Below are positions 1 through 9,398 of a DNA stretch of 60,188 nt, piece after piece. The notes under the pieces are model-generated. The model was not told the origin of the DNA. It saw only the letters and a list, made by a program, of their open reading frames with translations, and did no database searches. How positions within the stretch are numbered: the first letter of the stretch is position 1; every line of letters starts with the position of its first letter. The stretch comes from Alcaligenaceae bacterium (GTDB lineage Bacteria; Pseudomonadota; Gammaproteobacteria; Burkholderiales; Burkholderiaceae_B), in NCBI GenBank assembly GCA_012518515.1, contig JAAYRZ010000153.1, forward strand, positions 1 to 60,188, written 5' to 3'. A program made the translations under genes and the position numbers.

Positions 1-594
1 CAGGCACTACGTGTCTGTCAACTAGCTACCGCATTGTATGATTCAGCACTAACGCTCAGCAAAACTGAACAAGAGGAATGGCCTCATGACTTAAGATTGC
101 TACTAAAGTGGGCCTGCGATTTACATGAAGTCGGCTTAAGCATCTCCCAGTCCTCTTATCATCGACATTCAGCCTATGTATTACAACATGCTGACATGCC
201 CGGCTTTTCCAAAGACGAGCAAAGTATTTTGGCTAACTTAAATTTAGAGTCCCAAGGCAAGTTAAACAAAAACGACCTTGCATCACTACCTGATGAAGAG
301 TGGCAGGCTATCCTCTGCATGCGCTTAGCCTTGATGTTTTTACGCAACCGCCAAGCCGTACACATGGAAAACTTAGCGCTAGAAATCAAAGACAAGCATA
401 TTTACTTAAATATCGGTGAGCGCTGGCTAGCAAACCACCCACTAACAGAGTTTAGCCTAAATAACGAAAAGCAGGACTGGGAAGGTTGTGGTTTTAAGTT
501 TACGATTAACCTAATTAATCAAAACCAAAATGGCGTCGATAACGACGATCCATATTTTCAATATCCACAATCACAGGATAGTCCACAGCGTTAA
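1..594 (+). CDS. ppx: Ppx/GppA phosphatase, C-terminal part (cut by window edge)
   Basis: This is the C-terminal ~197 residues of an exopolyphosphatase/guanosine pentaphosphate phosphatase. The frame is open from base 1, so the true start lies outside the window. The HD-like C-terminal region is recognisable by the run DLHEVGLSISQSSYHRHSAY, followed by a helical segment and a small beta end (WLANHPLTEFSL). The family removes terminal phosphate from polyphosphate or converts pppGpp to ppGpp in the cytoplasm. The N-terminal actin-like catalytic half is not visible, so Ppx and GppA cannot be told apart; ppx is the more usual betaproteobacterial assignment. Its last 80 bases overlap the oppositely transcribed acyltransferase gene. 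Confidence 0.85.
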   Translation, partial: QALRVCQLATALYDSALTLSKTEQEEWPHDLRLLLKWACDLHEVGLSISQSSYHRHSAYVLQHADMPGFSKDEQSILANLNLESQGKLNKNDLASLPDEEWQAILCMRLALMFLRNRQAVHMENLALEIKDKHIYLNIGERWLANHPLTEFSLNNEKQDWEGCGFKFTINLINQNQNGVDNDDPYFQYPQSQDSPQR

Positions 595-1303
595 AATCCT
601 TGTCCCATGCCGGCTCACCACAAATCCGAGCACCGATTTTCAAGTAGCCTTTAATCAAAGCCGGCATGCGAGACTGACGCACTCGCTCAGAATCACCGCT
701 AACTTTTGCTTCTAATAAATCAATAGGGTAAGGCTCATGTGGAGTAACACGAGGTTGGTCAGCATACTCTTGCATTTGCTGCTTAGCTAGTTGCCAGACA
801 CGAGAAGCCTGAACCCCCTCATCTAACAAACTGACACTAGCGCAGCCAAATAAATAACGTAAATTATGATAACGTAAAAATTGTGCTAGGCCGCTCCACA
901 ACAACATGATGACAGCGCCATCACGGTAGTCTGGGTGTGTACAAGAACGACCACATTCGCTCAACTCAGCTCGCAAATGCTCCATCTGAGTCAACTCAAA
1001 CTCAGATTCAGAGTAAAAGCCCCCTGCTTTAACTGCATTTTCAGGCGTCAAGATGCGATAAGTACCAACGACTAGATCTTCTTTGGTATCCATAACCACC
1101 AGATGCTGACAAAACTGATCAAAATGATCAACATCACGACCATCAATCGCATCCGGAAAATGCACACCCATCTCTGTGGTGTAAACATCATAACGAAGCC
1201 GCTGAACCGCCTCCACCTCTTCTTGAGTAGTGGCTATGCCTAATACCAAACTAGGACCATCAAGACTGCTTAGGTCCTTTGGAATTTCAATCAGCTCTTG
1301 CAT
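515..1303 (-). CDS. GNAT-type N-acyltransferase, OlsB-like
   Basis: A 262-residue protein of the acyltransferase family that includes ornithine-acyl-ACP N-acyltransferase (OlsB) and related hemolysin-annotated proteins. Visible signatures are VEAVQRLRYDVYTTEMG near residues 30-46, GRDVDHFDQFCQHLVV, a strand-loop ending RSCTHPDYRDGAVIMLLW, and a C-terminal SRMPALIKGYLKIGARICGE. OlsB makes lyso-ornithine lipid; a partner O-acyltransferase (OlsA) would be needed for the finished lipid. The PlsC-like gene at 46158 is far away and has no particular link. The substrate assignment is inferred from family resemblance. The 3' end overlaps the ppx coding region by 80 bases in convergent orientation. 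It is preceded by an AT-rich 237-base gap. Confidence 0.7.
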   Translation of the reverse strand: MQELIEIPKDLSSLDGPSLVLGIATTQEEVEAVQRLRYDVYTTEMGVHFPDAIDGRDVDHFDQFCQHLVVMDTKEDLVVGTYRILTPENAVKAGGFYSESEFELTQMEHLRAELSECGRSCTHPDYRDGAVIMLLWSGLAQFLRYHNLRYLFGCASVSLLDEGVQASRVWQLAKQQMQEYADQPRVTPHEPYPIDLLEAKVSGDSERVRQSRMPALIKGYLKIGARICGEPAWDKDFNAVDYPVIVDIENMDRRYRRHFGFD

Positions 1304-1540
1304 AAATTAATTTTCCTCAACGAGTTCAACAAATCACTGAAAGTTTTGTGACTATATATATACATTTTACAAGATGACACAATTCTTAGGAATCAAATGC
1401 CGCTATAGATTATACAAAAGTCATTTTACAGATTTCTTTCACTTTAATTATTGTCGAGCTAGGTACAAAAAAGTCGTGCTTTAAACCACAGCTGAAGAAA
1501 ATAAAAGCAGATCAGCAGTTCGCTATTTATACGCTCTTGC

Positions 1541-2884
1541 TTAGGCCTCAAGATTGACGTCGGCTAAGCGCTGCACACCCTCTTTTGCTAATTCCAACGT
1601 TTCAGCTTCTACCATTAAACGTAAAATCGGTTCAGTACCTGATGCTCGAATCAAAACCCGACCACGATCACCAAGCTCTGCCTCAACCTCTGCTCTAACC
1701 CGACTAAGTTCGGCATGATTTTGCCAATCAAGACCTGGTTTGAGTGGTGCATTAATCATCATCTGAGGATACATCTTTAATTCCTGGGTTAACTCACCCA
1801 ACGGCTTGCCACTACGTACAACGGCAGTCAATACTTGCAAAGCGGCTATAATTCCATCACCTGTTGTGTGGCAATCTAGACACAATAAATGACCAGAGCT
1901 TTCGCCACCAAAATTCCAGCCATTTTTATGTAAGCTTTCCAAAACATAGCGGTCGCCAACCTTGGCACGCTCGAGAGGAATACCCAACTCCTTAAGACGC
2001 TTCTCGAGACCAAAATTAGTCATCAAGGTACCACCTACCCCCTTGACCTCCATGCGCTCCATACGCTCAAGCACAATGGCATATAACAACTCATCACCAT
2101 TATAAATATTGCCTTTAGCATCAACCATCTGCAAACGGTCTGCATCACCATCAAGGGCAATTCCATAATCAGCACGCTGCGCGTTCACTGCCGCAACAAG
2201 CTGCTCAGGAAATAAAGCACCAACATTCCGATTAATATTAAAACCATCAGGACTACAACCAACTGCTACTACTGTGGCACCTAACTCTTTAAAGACATGA
2301 GGAGCGACATGGTACGCAGCCCCATGAGCAGCATCAACCACTATCTTCAAGCCTCTAAGATTCAAATCATTAGGAAAGCTACTTTTACAAAACTCAATAT
2401 AACGCCCTGCTGCGTCATTTAAGCGACGCGCACGACCGATAGATTCAGATTCCTCATAGTGAATATCCTGATCAATTAATGCTTCAATCTTTTCTTCCGT
2501 CTCATCGGGTAACTTGAGACCATTTTCAGAGAAAAACTTGATGCCATTATCGTGATAAGGATTATGCGAAGCACTGATAACTACGCCTGCATTAAGCCTC
2601 AAGGTCCGAGTCAAATAAGCAACAGCAGGCGTTGGGATAGGACCAGCCAACAACACATCAACACCGGCTGCGGCAAAACCTGCTTGCATCGCTGACTCAA
2701 GCATATAACCTGACACTCGCGTGTCCTTACCAATCAAAACTGTAGGACGCTCAACGCCCTCAGGTGCTTGATGAGCTAAAACACGACCAGCAGCGTACGC
2801 AAGCTTTAAAGCAAATTCGGCATTAATCACCGCCCCACCAACACGACCACGCACACCATCTGTGCCAAAATACTTACGTGCCAT
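1541..2884 (-). CDS. glmM: Phosphoglucosamine mutase
   Basis: Converts glucosamine-6-phosphate to glucosamine-1-phosphate, feeding UDP-GlcNAc for peptidoglycan and LPS. The 447 residues match the usual length. The N-terminal [10 protein letters not shown], the phosphoserine loop ISASHNP (active Ser about residue 106), the metal-binding loop DGDADR near 245, the sugar-binding GGESSGH and the C-terminal phosphate loop RASGTEP are all present. The start ATG is preceded by AGGAG lying inside the end of folP, which stops only five bases upstream, so the two genes are probably co-transcribed. The folP-glmM pairing downstream of ftsH is the standard proteobacterial order. Confidence 0.97.
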   Translation of the reverse strand: MARKYFGTDGVRGRVGGAVINAEFALKLAYAAGRVLAHQAPEGVERPTVLIGKDTRVSGYMLESAMQAGFAAAGVDVLLAGPIPTPAVAYLTRTLRLNAGVVISASHNPYHDNGIKFFSENGLKLPDETEEKIEALIDQDIHYEESESIGRARRLNDAAGRYIEFCKSSFPNDLNLRGLKIVVDAAHGAAYHVAPHVFKELGATVVAVGCSPDGFNINRNVGALFPEQLVAAVNAQRADYGIALDGDADRLQMVDAKGNIYNGDELLYAIVLERMERMEVKGVGGTLMTNFGLEKRLKELGIPLERAKVGDRYVLESLHKNGWNFGGESSGHLLCLDCHTTGDGIIAALQVLTAVVRSGKPLGELTQELKMYPQMMINAPLKPGLDWQNHAELSRVRAEVEAELGDRGRVLIRASGTEPILRLMVEAETLELAKEGVQRLADVNLEA

Positions 2885-2889
2885 CTTTA

Positions 2890-3735
2890 TTACTCCTCAT
2901 GATGAATTGCACGCCAAACAGCTAATGCATCTGCTGTTTCGACCACATCATGCACCCTAAGAACCACAGCACCTCGATCGGCTGCGGCCATGGCTGCAAC
3001 AACACTACCAATTACTCGCTCTTTAGGTTCCTTAGCGACAACTGCTCCAATCATGGATTTACGCGATAAACCTATAAGCAAGGGTAGCTCTAAACTCTTT
3101 AACTCAGCCAGTTCATTTAATAACTGGTAATTTTGTGCGACTGTTTTGCCAAAACCAAAACCAGGGTCAAGCATTACCCTACTCGAATCAATATCGTATT
3201 TTAACAAAGTATCAATTCTCTCCTGGAGAAACTGCTTAACTGCCAATGTGATCTCACCCCCATAATCCGGTGGTGATTGCTGCATAGTTTTAGGTTCTCC
3301 CTCCATATGCATAATACAAATACCACAATTAGGGTGTTTAGCTACGACCTCGAGAGCACCAGGTTGACGCAGTGCATAGATATCATTAATCATATCAGCG
3401 CCAGCATCTAACGCAGCTTGCATCACTTCAGGCTTAAAAGTATCAATAGACAAAGGCACACCTGCCCCATGCAAACCTTCAATAACAGGGATAATGCGAC
3501 GCAACTCTTCTTCAACAGAAACAGCATCACTACCAGGACGAGTCGACTCACCGCCAATATCTAAAATCTGTGCTCCGGCTTCCACCATCTGCAGACCGCG
3601 CTCTATCGCCAAGTCTAATTGTTCAGATTGAGCCCCGCCATCTGAAAAAGAATCTGGTGTGACATTAACAATACCCATTACCAATGGGCTCGATAGGTCA
3701 AGGGCAAAACGCCCACATATAAAATCTGAGTTCAT
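2890..3735 (-). CDS. folP: Dihydropteroate synthase
   Basis: Condenses p-aminobenzoate with the hydroxymethyl-dihydropterin pyrophosphate made by FolK (also in this window, at 39339). It is the sulfonamide target. The 281 residues carry the pterin-binding signatures [12 protein letters not shown] near residue 24 and [12 protein letters not shown] near 60, then DPGFGFGKT and GLSRKSMIG. The assigned ATG has only A/T-rich sequence before it and no Shine-Dalgarno motif. An intrinsic terminator for ftsH lies about 27 bases upstream, so expression needs read-through or a promoter in the AT-rich interval. Confidence 0.96.
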   Translation of the reverse strand: MNSDFICGRFALDLSSPLVMGIVNVTPDSFSDGGAQSEQLDLAIERGLQMVEAGAQILDIGGESTRPGSDAVSVEEELRRIIPVIEGLHGAGVPLSIDTFKPEVMQAALDAGADMINDIYALRQPGALEVVAKHPNCGICIMHMEGEPKTMQQSPPDYGGEITLAVKQFLQERIDTLLKYDIDSSRVMLDPGFGFGKTVAQNYQLLNELAELKSLELPLLIGLSRKSMIGAVVAKEPKERVIGSVVAAMAAADRGAVVLRVHDVVETADALAVWRAIHHEE

Positions 3736-3761
3736 AAAATTATTAATTTTTTGAGTAGAAA

Positions 3762-3797
3762 CAAAAAAGGCACTGCGAAATCATATCACAGTGCCTT
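3762..3797 (-). terminator. Intrinsic terminator after ftsH
   Basis: On the minus strand, AAGGCACTG and CAGTGCCTT form a perfect 9-bp stem (arms 3789-3797 and 3767-3775) with a 13-base loop, followed by a run of T. It sits 15 bases past the ftsH stop and only 27 bases before the folP start. Confidence 0.85.
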
Positions 3798-3811
3798 ATG
3801 GGCTATAAAGT

Positions 3812-5773
3812 TTAAACCGCTTCTACTGGCTTATCACCATCTTTGCCCTTAGAGTTACCGCTACTATCACTATCTTCTGCTTTAGGCTGTTCATCTGTCT
3901 TGGTCTCCTCTGCTACTGGTGCATTACCTGCACTTGGTGGCTGAGAATCATAAGGCTGATCAGGAATCTTAGGAGGACGTGGCGGGCGACCCTGCATGAT
4001 ATCCTCAATCTGGTCAGCATCAATCGTTTCCCACTCCATCAACGCCTTAGCCATCGCATGCATCTTGTCTTTATTGTCTTCAATCAGCTGACGGGCAACT
4101 GTGTATTGCTCATCAATAATCGTTCTGATTTCAGCATCTACCTTTTGCATAGTAGCTTCAGACATTTGTGAAGAACGAGTCATCTGACGTCCTAAAAAAG
4201 GATCAGTGTCATTTTCCGCATAGACCATCGGCCCTAAAGAATCAGTCATACCGTAGCGCGTGACAATATCACGAGCAATCTGCGTTGCTCGCTCAAAGTC
4301 ATTAGAAGCACCAGTCGTCATCTGATTCATAAAGACTTCCTCAGCAATACGACCACCAAACAAGACAGCGATCATATTGAGCAACCGCTCCTTATCCATA
4401 CTATAGCGGTCACCTTCAGGTAACTGCATAGTCACCCCTAAAGCGCGACCACGAGGAATAATTGTGACCTTGTGAACTGGGTCAGTCTTAGGTAGCAGTC
4501 TAGCAACGATAGCGTGACCCGACTCATGATAAGCCGTATTTAAACGCTCTTCCTCAGGCATCACAATAGAACGACGCTCAGCACCCATGATGATTTTATC
4601 TTTAGCTTGCTCAAAGTCGACCATATCGACCATACGCCCATTGCGACGAGCGGCAAATAGAGCTGCCTCATTAACGAGGTTGGCTAAATCTGCTCCCGAA
4701 AAACCCGGGGTACCGCGTGCAATAATGGACGCATCGACATTAGGTGCCATATGAACTTTACGCATATGAACCTTAAGGATCTGTTCACGACCCCGCACAT
4801 CAGGTAAGGAAACAACCACCTGACGGTCAAAACGACCAGGACGCAATAAAGCTGGGTCCAAGACATCAGGGCGGTTAGTTGCGGCAATCACAATCACACT
4901 TTGACCGGACTCAAAACCATCCATCTCAACCAACAACTGGTTAAGTGTCTGCTCACGTTCGTCGTTACCACCACCAACACCTGCACCACGCTGACGTCCT
5001 ACGGCATCAATCTCATCAATAAAGATAATGCACGGCGCCTGCTTTTTAGCTGTTTCGAACATGTCACGGACGCGTGAAGCACCTACGCCGACAAACATCT
5101 CTACGAAGTCAGAACCAGAAATTGAAAAAAATGGTACTTTCGCTTCACCAGCAATTGCTTTAGCCAGTAATGTCTTACCAGTACCAGGTGAACCAACCAT
5201 CAAGACACCACGCGGGATACGACCGCCTAAGCGCTGAAAGCGGGATGGGTCTTGTAAAAACTCGACAATCTCGCCAACTTCTTCTTTGGCCTCATCACAA
5301 CCAGCGACATCGGCAAAAGTAACGCGATTAGTATTTTGATCGAGCATGCGTGCACGAGACTTACCGAAGCTGAAAGCTCCACCCTTGCCGCCACCCTGCA
5401 TCTGACGCATAAAAAATATCCAGACGCCAATAAGCAAGAGCATCGGGAACCAAGAGAGTAAAGCACTTAAAAAGAAAGAAGGCTGCTCAGGCGGACGCGC
5501 TGTAACCTCCACACCGTCACGAATCAGATCACTGACCATCCAGAGATCGCGTGGCGCAGTCAAAGTATAGCTACGACCATTTGCCGGGGTAGCCGTGAGC
5601 GTATCTCCCTGGATTTCAACTCTAGACAACTTACCCTGCTTTGCATCTTCCAAGAATTGCGAGTAACTTACGGTATCAGTAGTCACCGATGGTGCATCTA
5701 GCTGCCTAAACACCGTAAATAGAACCATCGCAATTACCGCCCAGATGGCAAATTTCGAAAAGGAATTATTCAA
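3812..5773 (-). CDS. ftsH: ATP-dependent zinc metalloprotease FtsH (TTG start)
   Basis: Inner-membrane AAA+ protease that degrades membrane and short-lived regulatory proteins. Two membrane segments (residues ~8-24 and ~102-122) flank a periplasmic domain. Walker A is GSPGTGKT (194-201), followed by the arginine-finger region and the zinc motif HESGH near 417. The C-terminal tail is acidic and Ser/Asp/Lys-rich. The longest open frame starts 15 codons earlier, but the family's conserved start ([11 protein letters not shown]) begins at a TTG (5773-5771) with GGAG nine bases upstream, so that start is used here. A possible sigma-32 promoter lies about 125 bases upstream. An ATG-CCT-TGA mini-ORF overlaps the start. 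Confidence 0.97.
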   Translation of the reverse strand: MNNSFSKFAIWAVIAMVLFTVFRQLDAPSVTTDTVSYSQFLEDAKQGKLSRVEIQGDTLTATPANGRSYTLTAPRDLWMVSDLIRDGVEVTARPPEQPSFFLSALLSWFPMLLLIGVWIFFMRQMQGGGKGGAFSFGKSRARMLDQNTNRVTFADVAGCDEAKEEVGEIVEFLQDPSRFQRLGGRIPRGVLMVGSPGTGKTLLAKAIAGEAKVPFFSISGSDFVEMFVGVGASRVRDMFETAKKQAPCIIFIDEIDAVGRQRGAGVGGGNDEREQTLNQLLVEMDGFESGQSVIVIAATNRPDVLDPALLRPGRFDRQVVVSLPDVRGREQILKVHMRKVHMAPNVDASIIARGTPGFSGADLANLVNEAALFAARRNGRMVDMVDFEQAKDKIIMGAERRSIVMPEEERLNTAYHESGHAIVARLLPKTDPVHKVTIIPRGRALGVTMQLPEGDRYSMDKERLLNMIAVLFGGRIAEEVFMNQMTTGASNDFERATQIARDIVTRYGMTDSLGPMVYAENDTDPFLGRQMTRSSQMSEATMQKVDAEIRTIIDEQYTVARQLIEDNKDKMHAMAKALMEWETIDADQIEDIMQGRPPRPPKIPDQPYDSQPPSAGNAPVAEETKTDEQPKAEDSDSSGNSKGKDGDKPVEAV

Positions 5774-5898
5774 GGCATGGTACTCCAAAAAAAACTGAAT
5801 CTTATAATAATAAAACACTAAGCCAACGAAATACAGCTAAATGTAAGATTTCAGCTTAATTTCCATTGATAATTGTTTATGTCTTATTCTAACTTAGT

Positions 5899-5927
5899 AT
5901 AGTGGGGACAAAAAACTATAACTCAAG
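5899..5927 (-). promoter_or_regulatory. Possible heat-shock (sigma-32) promoter for ftsH
   Basis: On the minus strand CTTGAG (5927-5922) is followed, after exactly 14 bases, by CCCCACTAT (5907-5899). This resembles the RpoH pattern of CTTGAA, 13-14 bases, then CCCCATNT. The alternative sigma-70 reading (TTGAGT and TATACT) needs a 19-base spacer, which is poor. Heat-shock control of ftsH is established in E. coli. Confidence 0.55.
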
Positions 5928-5963
5928 AATTCTGGTAATAAAAATATATAAATAATAGTTAGT

Positions 5964-6599
5964 CTACTTTTTTAGACCTTTAGCAACTAAAAAAGTTTCA
6001 GCCGAGCGATCGCGCGAGGCCTTTGGCTTGCGTTCGACTACTCGCTTAAAGTGCTGCTTAAACATCTCGACAATTTGAGAAAATCCGCTACCATGAAAGG
6101 CTTTAACCACGACTGCTCCCTCTGGTTTTAAATGTCCTAAGGCAAATTCTAGCACTAGCTCACAGACATGCTGGATTCTAGCGGCATCAGCAGGACCTAC
6201 GCCAGAAAGATTAGGTGCCATATCTGAAATGACCACATCTACTTGTTGCCCCCCTAGCCTTTCCTCTAATTCATGTAAGACCTCATCCTCACGGAAATCA
6301 CCCTGAAAAAACTCCACGTCAGCAATGGGCTCCATCGGTAAAAGGTCAAGTGCAATCACCCTTCCATCCAACTGCCCTGCCTTGTTTAGCAATCTTTCTC
6401 GCGCAACCTGAGACCAACTGCCAGGTGCAGCGCCTAAGTCTACTATAATATCCCCTTGACGCATTAACTTTTCGGTATCTAAAATCTCGATAAGCTTATA
6501 TGCAGCCCTTGCTCTATAGCCTTGTTGCTGAGCAAGCTTTACGTATGGATCATTAATATGTTGATGTATCCAGTTTTTGGAAAATTTCTTTTTGGCCAT
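5964..6599 (-). CDS. rlmE: 23S rRNA (uridine-2'-O) methyltransferase RlmE (FtsJ)
   Basis: Methylates the 2'-O of U2552 in 23S rRNA (E. coli numbering) during 50S maturation. The SAM-binding motif [14 protein letters not shown] lies near residue 60, [14 protein letters not shown] supplies the conserved aspartate, and [11 protein letters not shown] the catalytic lysine of the K-D-K-E set. Length is 211 residues, normal for the family. The open frame extends to a TTG two codons upstream, but the ATG at 6599 lies about ten bases after an AGGA and gives the usual [10 protein letters not shown] start. It is head-to-head with yhbY, only 25 bases apart, and lies 190 bases upstream of ftsH. Confidence 0.95.
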   Translation of the reverse strand: MAKKKFSKNWIHQHINDPYVKLAQQQGYRARAAYKLIEILDTEKLMRQGDIIVDLGAAPGSWSQVARERLLNKAGQLDGRVIALDLLPMEPIADVEFFQGDFREDEVLHELEERLGGQQVDVVISDMAPNLSGVGPADAARIQHVCELVLEFALGHLKPEGAVVVKAFHGSGFSQIVEMFKQHFKRVVERKPKASRDRSAETFLVAKGLKK

Positions 6600-6624
6600 T
6601 GCCAATAATTCCTCAATAATTCCT

Positions 6625-7176
6625 ATGTCTATACTTGAATTAGCTTCTAAGGAACGTAGTGCGCTACGTTCTGCGGCTCATGCCCTAAAACCAGTTGTAC
6701 AAATTGGTGATAACGGCCTAAGTGATGCCGTCTTAAAAGAAATCGATCGCAACCTAAATGCTCACAGTCTGATCAAAGTGAAAGTTGCTTCCGATATTCG
6801 CCAGGAGCGCATTGATATGCTCGATAAAATATGTGATGAGCTATCTTGTGCCAATATCCACCATCTTGGTAAGACCTTAATTTTATACCGTCCCGGCAAA
6901 TCCGTCATAGAGACTGAGCCCTATGATGAATTTGCTCCTGAAAACCAACGTAGTCATCGCAAAGCGGGTGAAGTTTATACACCTAAACGACTCGCTGCAG
7001 AGGGTAAAAAACTAAGCCGCCCATTTAAACCTGCCAAAGCTAAGCGTCCGGAATCCAATCGAGATATCGCCAACGCTTTCTTCGGTCGCAGCTCAGCTAA
7101 AGCAAGCAAAACAACCACTCGCCGTCGCCCAACTAGTGCCTTAAGCTTAAGAGCTGGCCGTCGAAAAACTGACTAG
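6625..7176 (+). CDS. yhbY: YhbY-family CRM-domain ribosome assembly protein
   Basis: A small RNA-binding protein of the CRM domain family, associated with pre-50S ribosomal particles. The CRM core ([20 protein letters not shown], then the hydrophobic IKVKVASDI and [11 protein letters not shown]) occupies about residues 5-95. A basic, low-complexity tail of roughly 85 residues, rich in Arg/Lys/Ser/Ala, follows; E. coli YhbY is essentially just the domain. The start at 6625 is chosen because homologues begin at this position ([10 protein letters not shown]); the longer frame would run into the rlmE start. Its promoter must overlap the 5' end of rlmE. Confidence 0.9.
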   Translation: MSILELASKERSALRSAAHALKPVVQIGDNGLSDAVLKEIDRNLNAHSLIKVKVASDIRQERIDMLDKICDELSCANIHHLGKTLILYRPGKSVIETEPYDEFAPENQRSHRKAGEVYTPKRLAAEGKKLSRPFKPAKAKRPESNRDIANAFFGRSSAKASKTTTRRRPTSALSLRAGRRKTD

Positions 7177-7234
7177 AGAGTATTTATATCTTATAAGTCG
7201 TTGCTGTTGAGTCAACAAATAGTGCTTGTTATAT

Positions 7235-7276
7235 AAAACACCCCCTCATTTCAGTGATGAAGTGAGGGGGTGTTTT
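7235..7276. terminator. Bidirectional terminator between yhbY and greA
   Basis: An 18-bp stem with one wobble pair is formed by AAAACACCCCCTCATTTC and GAAGTGAGGGGGTGTTTT around a 6-base loop. A and T runs on both flanks allow it to act for yhbY (plus) and greA (minus), which converge here. Confidence 0.92.
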
Positions 7277-7304
7277 GCTTAAAGTGCTTATACTTTAAAG
7301 AAAG

Positions 7305-7781
7305 TTAGAAATACTCTACCGATAAAATTTCAAACTCTCGCTCACCTGAGGGTACTACAACATTGATCACATCACCCTCATGCTTTCCAATTAAAGCACG
7401 TGCCACTGGACTTGATATTGATATCAAGTTTAGACGAATATCCGACTCAACATCACCCACAATTTGATACTTCAGCTGCTCACCTGACTCAAGATCTTCC
7501 AAGCCCACAGTCGCACCAAACACAATGCGATCACCTGCTTCAAGAGCTGTCGGGTCAATAACGTTTGCCGCAGACAATGCCGCTTCCAACTCTTTAATAC
7601 GACCCTCTACAAAACTCTGACGTTCGCGAGCCGCATCGTACTCAGCGTTTTCAGACAAATCTCCGTGAGCACGAGCAGTTGCGATTGCATCAATCACAGC
7701 AGGACGCTCAACCGTCTTTAAATTATTTAATTCTTCGTTAAGACGCTTAGCGCCAGCCATAGTTAAAGGAATACCTGACAT
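7305..7781 (-). CDS. greA: Transcription elongation factor GreA
   Basis: Rescues backtracked RNA polymerase by stimulating transcript cleavage through the secondary channel. The 158 residues are the standard length. The N-terminal coiled coil carries the conserved tip DLSENAEYDAARERQ (Asp and Glu near residues 41-44), and the C-terminal FKBP-like domain includes ISISSPVARALIGKHEGD. It starts with ATG after AGAGG. The approximately 100-base leader is unusual, holding a good promoter followed by two terminator-like hairpins. In related bacteria greA lies directly after carAB; here uraA and a phosphatase gene intervene. Confidence 0.97.
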   Translation of the reverse strand: MSGIPLTMAGAKRLNEELNNLKTVERPAVIDAIATARAHGDLSENAEYDAARERQSFVEGRIKELEAALSAANVIDPTALEAGDRIVFGATVGLEDLESGEQLKYQIVGDVESDIRLNLISISSPVARALIGKHEGDVINVVVPSGEREFEILSVEYF

Positions 7782-7805
7782 GATCTACCTCTATCATGAA
7801 TTACA

Positions 7806-7843
7806 ATTAAAAGAGCGCCCTGACAGTTCGTCTTTTAGGGCGC
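7806..7843 (-). terminator. Second terminator-like hairpin in the greA leader
   Basis: On the minus strand GCGCCCT (7843-7837) pairs perfectly with AGGGCGC (7821-7815) around a 15-base loop and is followed by TCTTTTAAT. It ends about 25 bases before the greA start codon, downstream of the predicted greA promoter. Confidence 0.7.
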
Positions 7844-7845
7844 CA

Positions 7846-7879
7846 AAAATAAAACCCCGACCATCTGAGCCGGGGATTT
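7846..7879 (-). terminator. First terminator-like hairpin, between uraA and greA
   Basis: On the minus strand CCCCG and CGGGG (7875-7871 and 7859-7855) form the core stem, flanked by three further A-T pairs, and are followed by TTTTATTTTT. It may terminate uraA. It also lies just downstream of the predicted greA start point, so it could attenuate greA as well. Confidence 0.75.
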
Positions 7880-7889
7880 TGATTACTAT

Positions 7890-7918
7890 ATTATGCTAAA
7901 AAAACACTTAAAAATCAA
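7890..7918 (-). promoter_or_regulatory. Predicted sigma-70 promoter for greA
   Basis: On the minus strand TTGATT (7918-7913), a 17-base spacer and CATAAT (7895-7890) give a good sigma-70 match with ideal spacing. Initiation would fall near 7884, immediately before the first hairpin, giving a leader of about 100 bases. Confidence 0.6.
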
Positions 7919-7955
7919 GTATTCTCACTCATAACGATGAGACTAAAAAGATCTA

Positions 7956-9398
7956 CTACTGACGCTGTCTACCAATACTCAAAAGTTGATAAAGCAAAAT
8001 AGCACCAAAAGTCGCCGTTCCAATCCCCTCAAGTTTGAACATACCCAATTCGATAGTGAAATTTCCCGCACCTAAAATAACTGCAATTGCTGCGACAATT
8101 AGATTGCGATTATCTGAAAAATCAACCCGATTAGTAACCCATATTCTAGCGCCAGCTACAGCAATCAAGCCAAACACAACAACCGACACACCACCAAGTA
8201 CTGGAGCAGGAACACTATGAATCAGCGCTCCAAATTTTGGAGAAAAGCCCAAAACAATCGCAAAAATTGCTGCTATCACAAAAATAATAGTTGAGTAAAT
8301 ACGGGTAACGGACATCACCCCGATATTTTCACCATAGGTCGTTACACCGGTACCACCGACCGAACCTGCAACCATTGTTGCTACCCCGTCACCAACAAAG
8401 GCACGGCCTAAATACTTATCCAGATCACGCCCTGTCATCGCACTAACAGCACGTATATGACCCAAGTTCTCGGCAACTAAAATGATTGCTACAGGTGCAA
8501 TAATTGTAATCGCAGAAAACTGGAACTCCGGTTTATAGAAAGTTGGCAAACCAAACCAAGGAGCAGCTGCTACAGCGCTAAGGTCGACCGGCACACCAAA
8601 ACCAAAGATGTTACTAAAAACATAATAAGTAATATAAGACAGAATTAAGCCAATCAAGATTAGCAGCCTCTGTAGCATCCCTCTAGTGAACACTGCAACT
8701 AGACCAACACTAGTCATAGTAACAATAGCCATCAAGGCATCATAGGTTGAGCCACTTGCCATGGCACCACTGGCAGCAACTGGTGCAAGATTTAAACCAA
8801 TCACTGAAACAATTGCACCAGTTACTACTGGTGGCATAAACTTTTCGATCCAGGCAGATGCATTACCCTTGGCATTAAAATGCCAGACCACTACACCGAT
8901 AAGAGTATAAATCAGACCACATACAATGATAGCCCCAAGAGCTACACCAATATTGGGATTAAGGCCAGAACCGCTATACGCAGTAACTGAAACTACTCCG
9001 CCAATAAAGGCAAAGCTTGAGCCCAAATAACTAGGAACCTGTCCCTTAACGAAGAAGAAAAAGATTAAGGTACCAATACCCGACATTAAAATAGCTAAAT
9101 TCGCATCAAAGCCCATCAAAAGAGGCCCTAATACAGTCGCCCCAAACATAGCCACTACATGTTGCACCCCCAAAATTAACGATTGGCCCATTGGCAATCG
9201 CTCATCAGGAGCAATCATTTGACCAGGCTCTAATCGATTAATCACACGCCATTCTGGAAACCATGGCGCTACCTCAGGATCTGGTGTTTGGTGCTGGATA
9301 ATCTCTGTTTCTTCTACTTCCGCAGCGCTGACGCTCTCCTCGCCACTATATCCAAAGCCTACCGCCTCATCTGAAGTCGGTTGTTCCTTTTCCGTCAT
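7956..9398 (-). CDS. uraA: Uracil/xanthine permease family transporter (UraA-like)
   Basis: An inner-membrane nucleobase:cation symporter-2 family protein, most likely importing uracil, which fits its position between greA and carAB. The hydrophobic core with about a dozen membrane helices starts near residue 70 (ILGVQHVVAMFGATVLGP). The conserved helix-10 region GGTGVTTYGENIGVMSVTRI holds the substrate-binding Glu, and the late helix PAPVLGGVSVVVFGLIA is typical. The approximately 70-residue acidic N-terminal extension is longer than in E. coli UraA and appears cytosolic. The start ATG follows AGGGG. Uracil rather than xanthine is an inference from family and context. Confidence 0.85.
   Translation of the reverse strand: MTEKEQPTSDEAVGFGYSGEESVSAAEVEETEIIQHQTPDPEVAPWFPEWRVINRLEPGQMIAPDERLPMGQSLILGVQHVVAMFGATVLGPLLMGFDANLAILMSGIGTLIFFFFVKGQVPSYLGSSFAFIGGVVSVTAYSGSGLNPNIGVALGAIIVCGLIYTLIGVVVWHFNAKGNASAWIEKFMPPVVTGAIVSVIGLNLAPVAASGAMASGSTYDALMAIVTMTSVGLVAVFTRGMLQRLLILIGLILSYITYYVFSNIFGFGVPVDLSAVAAAPWFGLPTFYKPEFQFSAITIIAPVAIILVAENLGHIRAVSAMTGRDLDKYLGRAFVGDGVATMVAGSVGGTGVTTYGENIGVMSVTRIYSTIIFVIAAIFAIVLGFSPKFGALIHSVPAPVLGGVSVVVFGLIAVAGARIWVTNRVDFSDNRNLIVAAIAVILGAGNFTIELGMFKLEGIGTATFGAILLYQLLSIGRQRQ

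Noticed and set aside
5774..5818. 15-residue N-terminal extension of FtsH from the longest open frame
   Set aside because: It lies upstream of the conserved MNNSFSK start and of the GGAG that fits the TTG at 5773.
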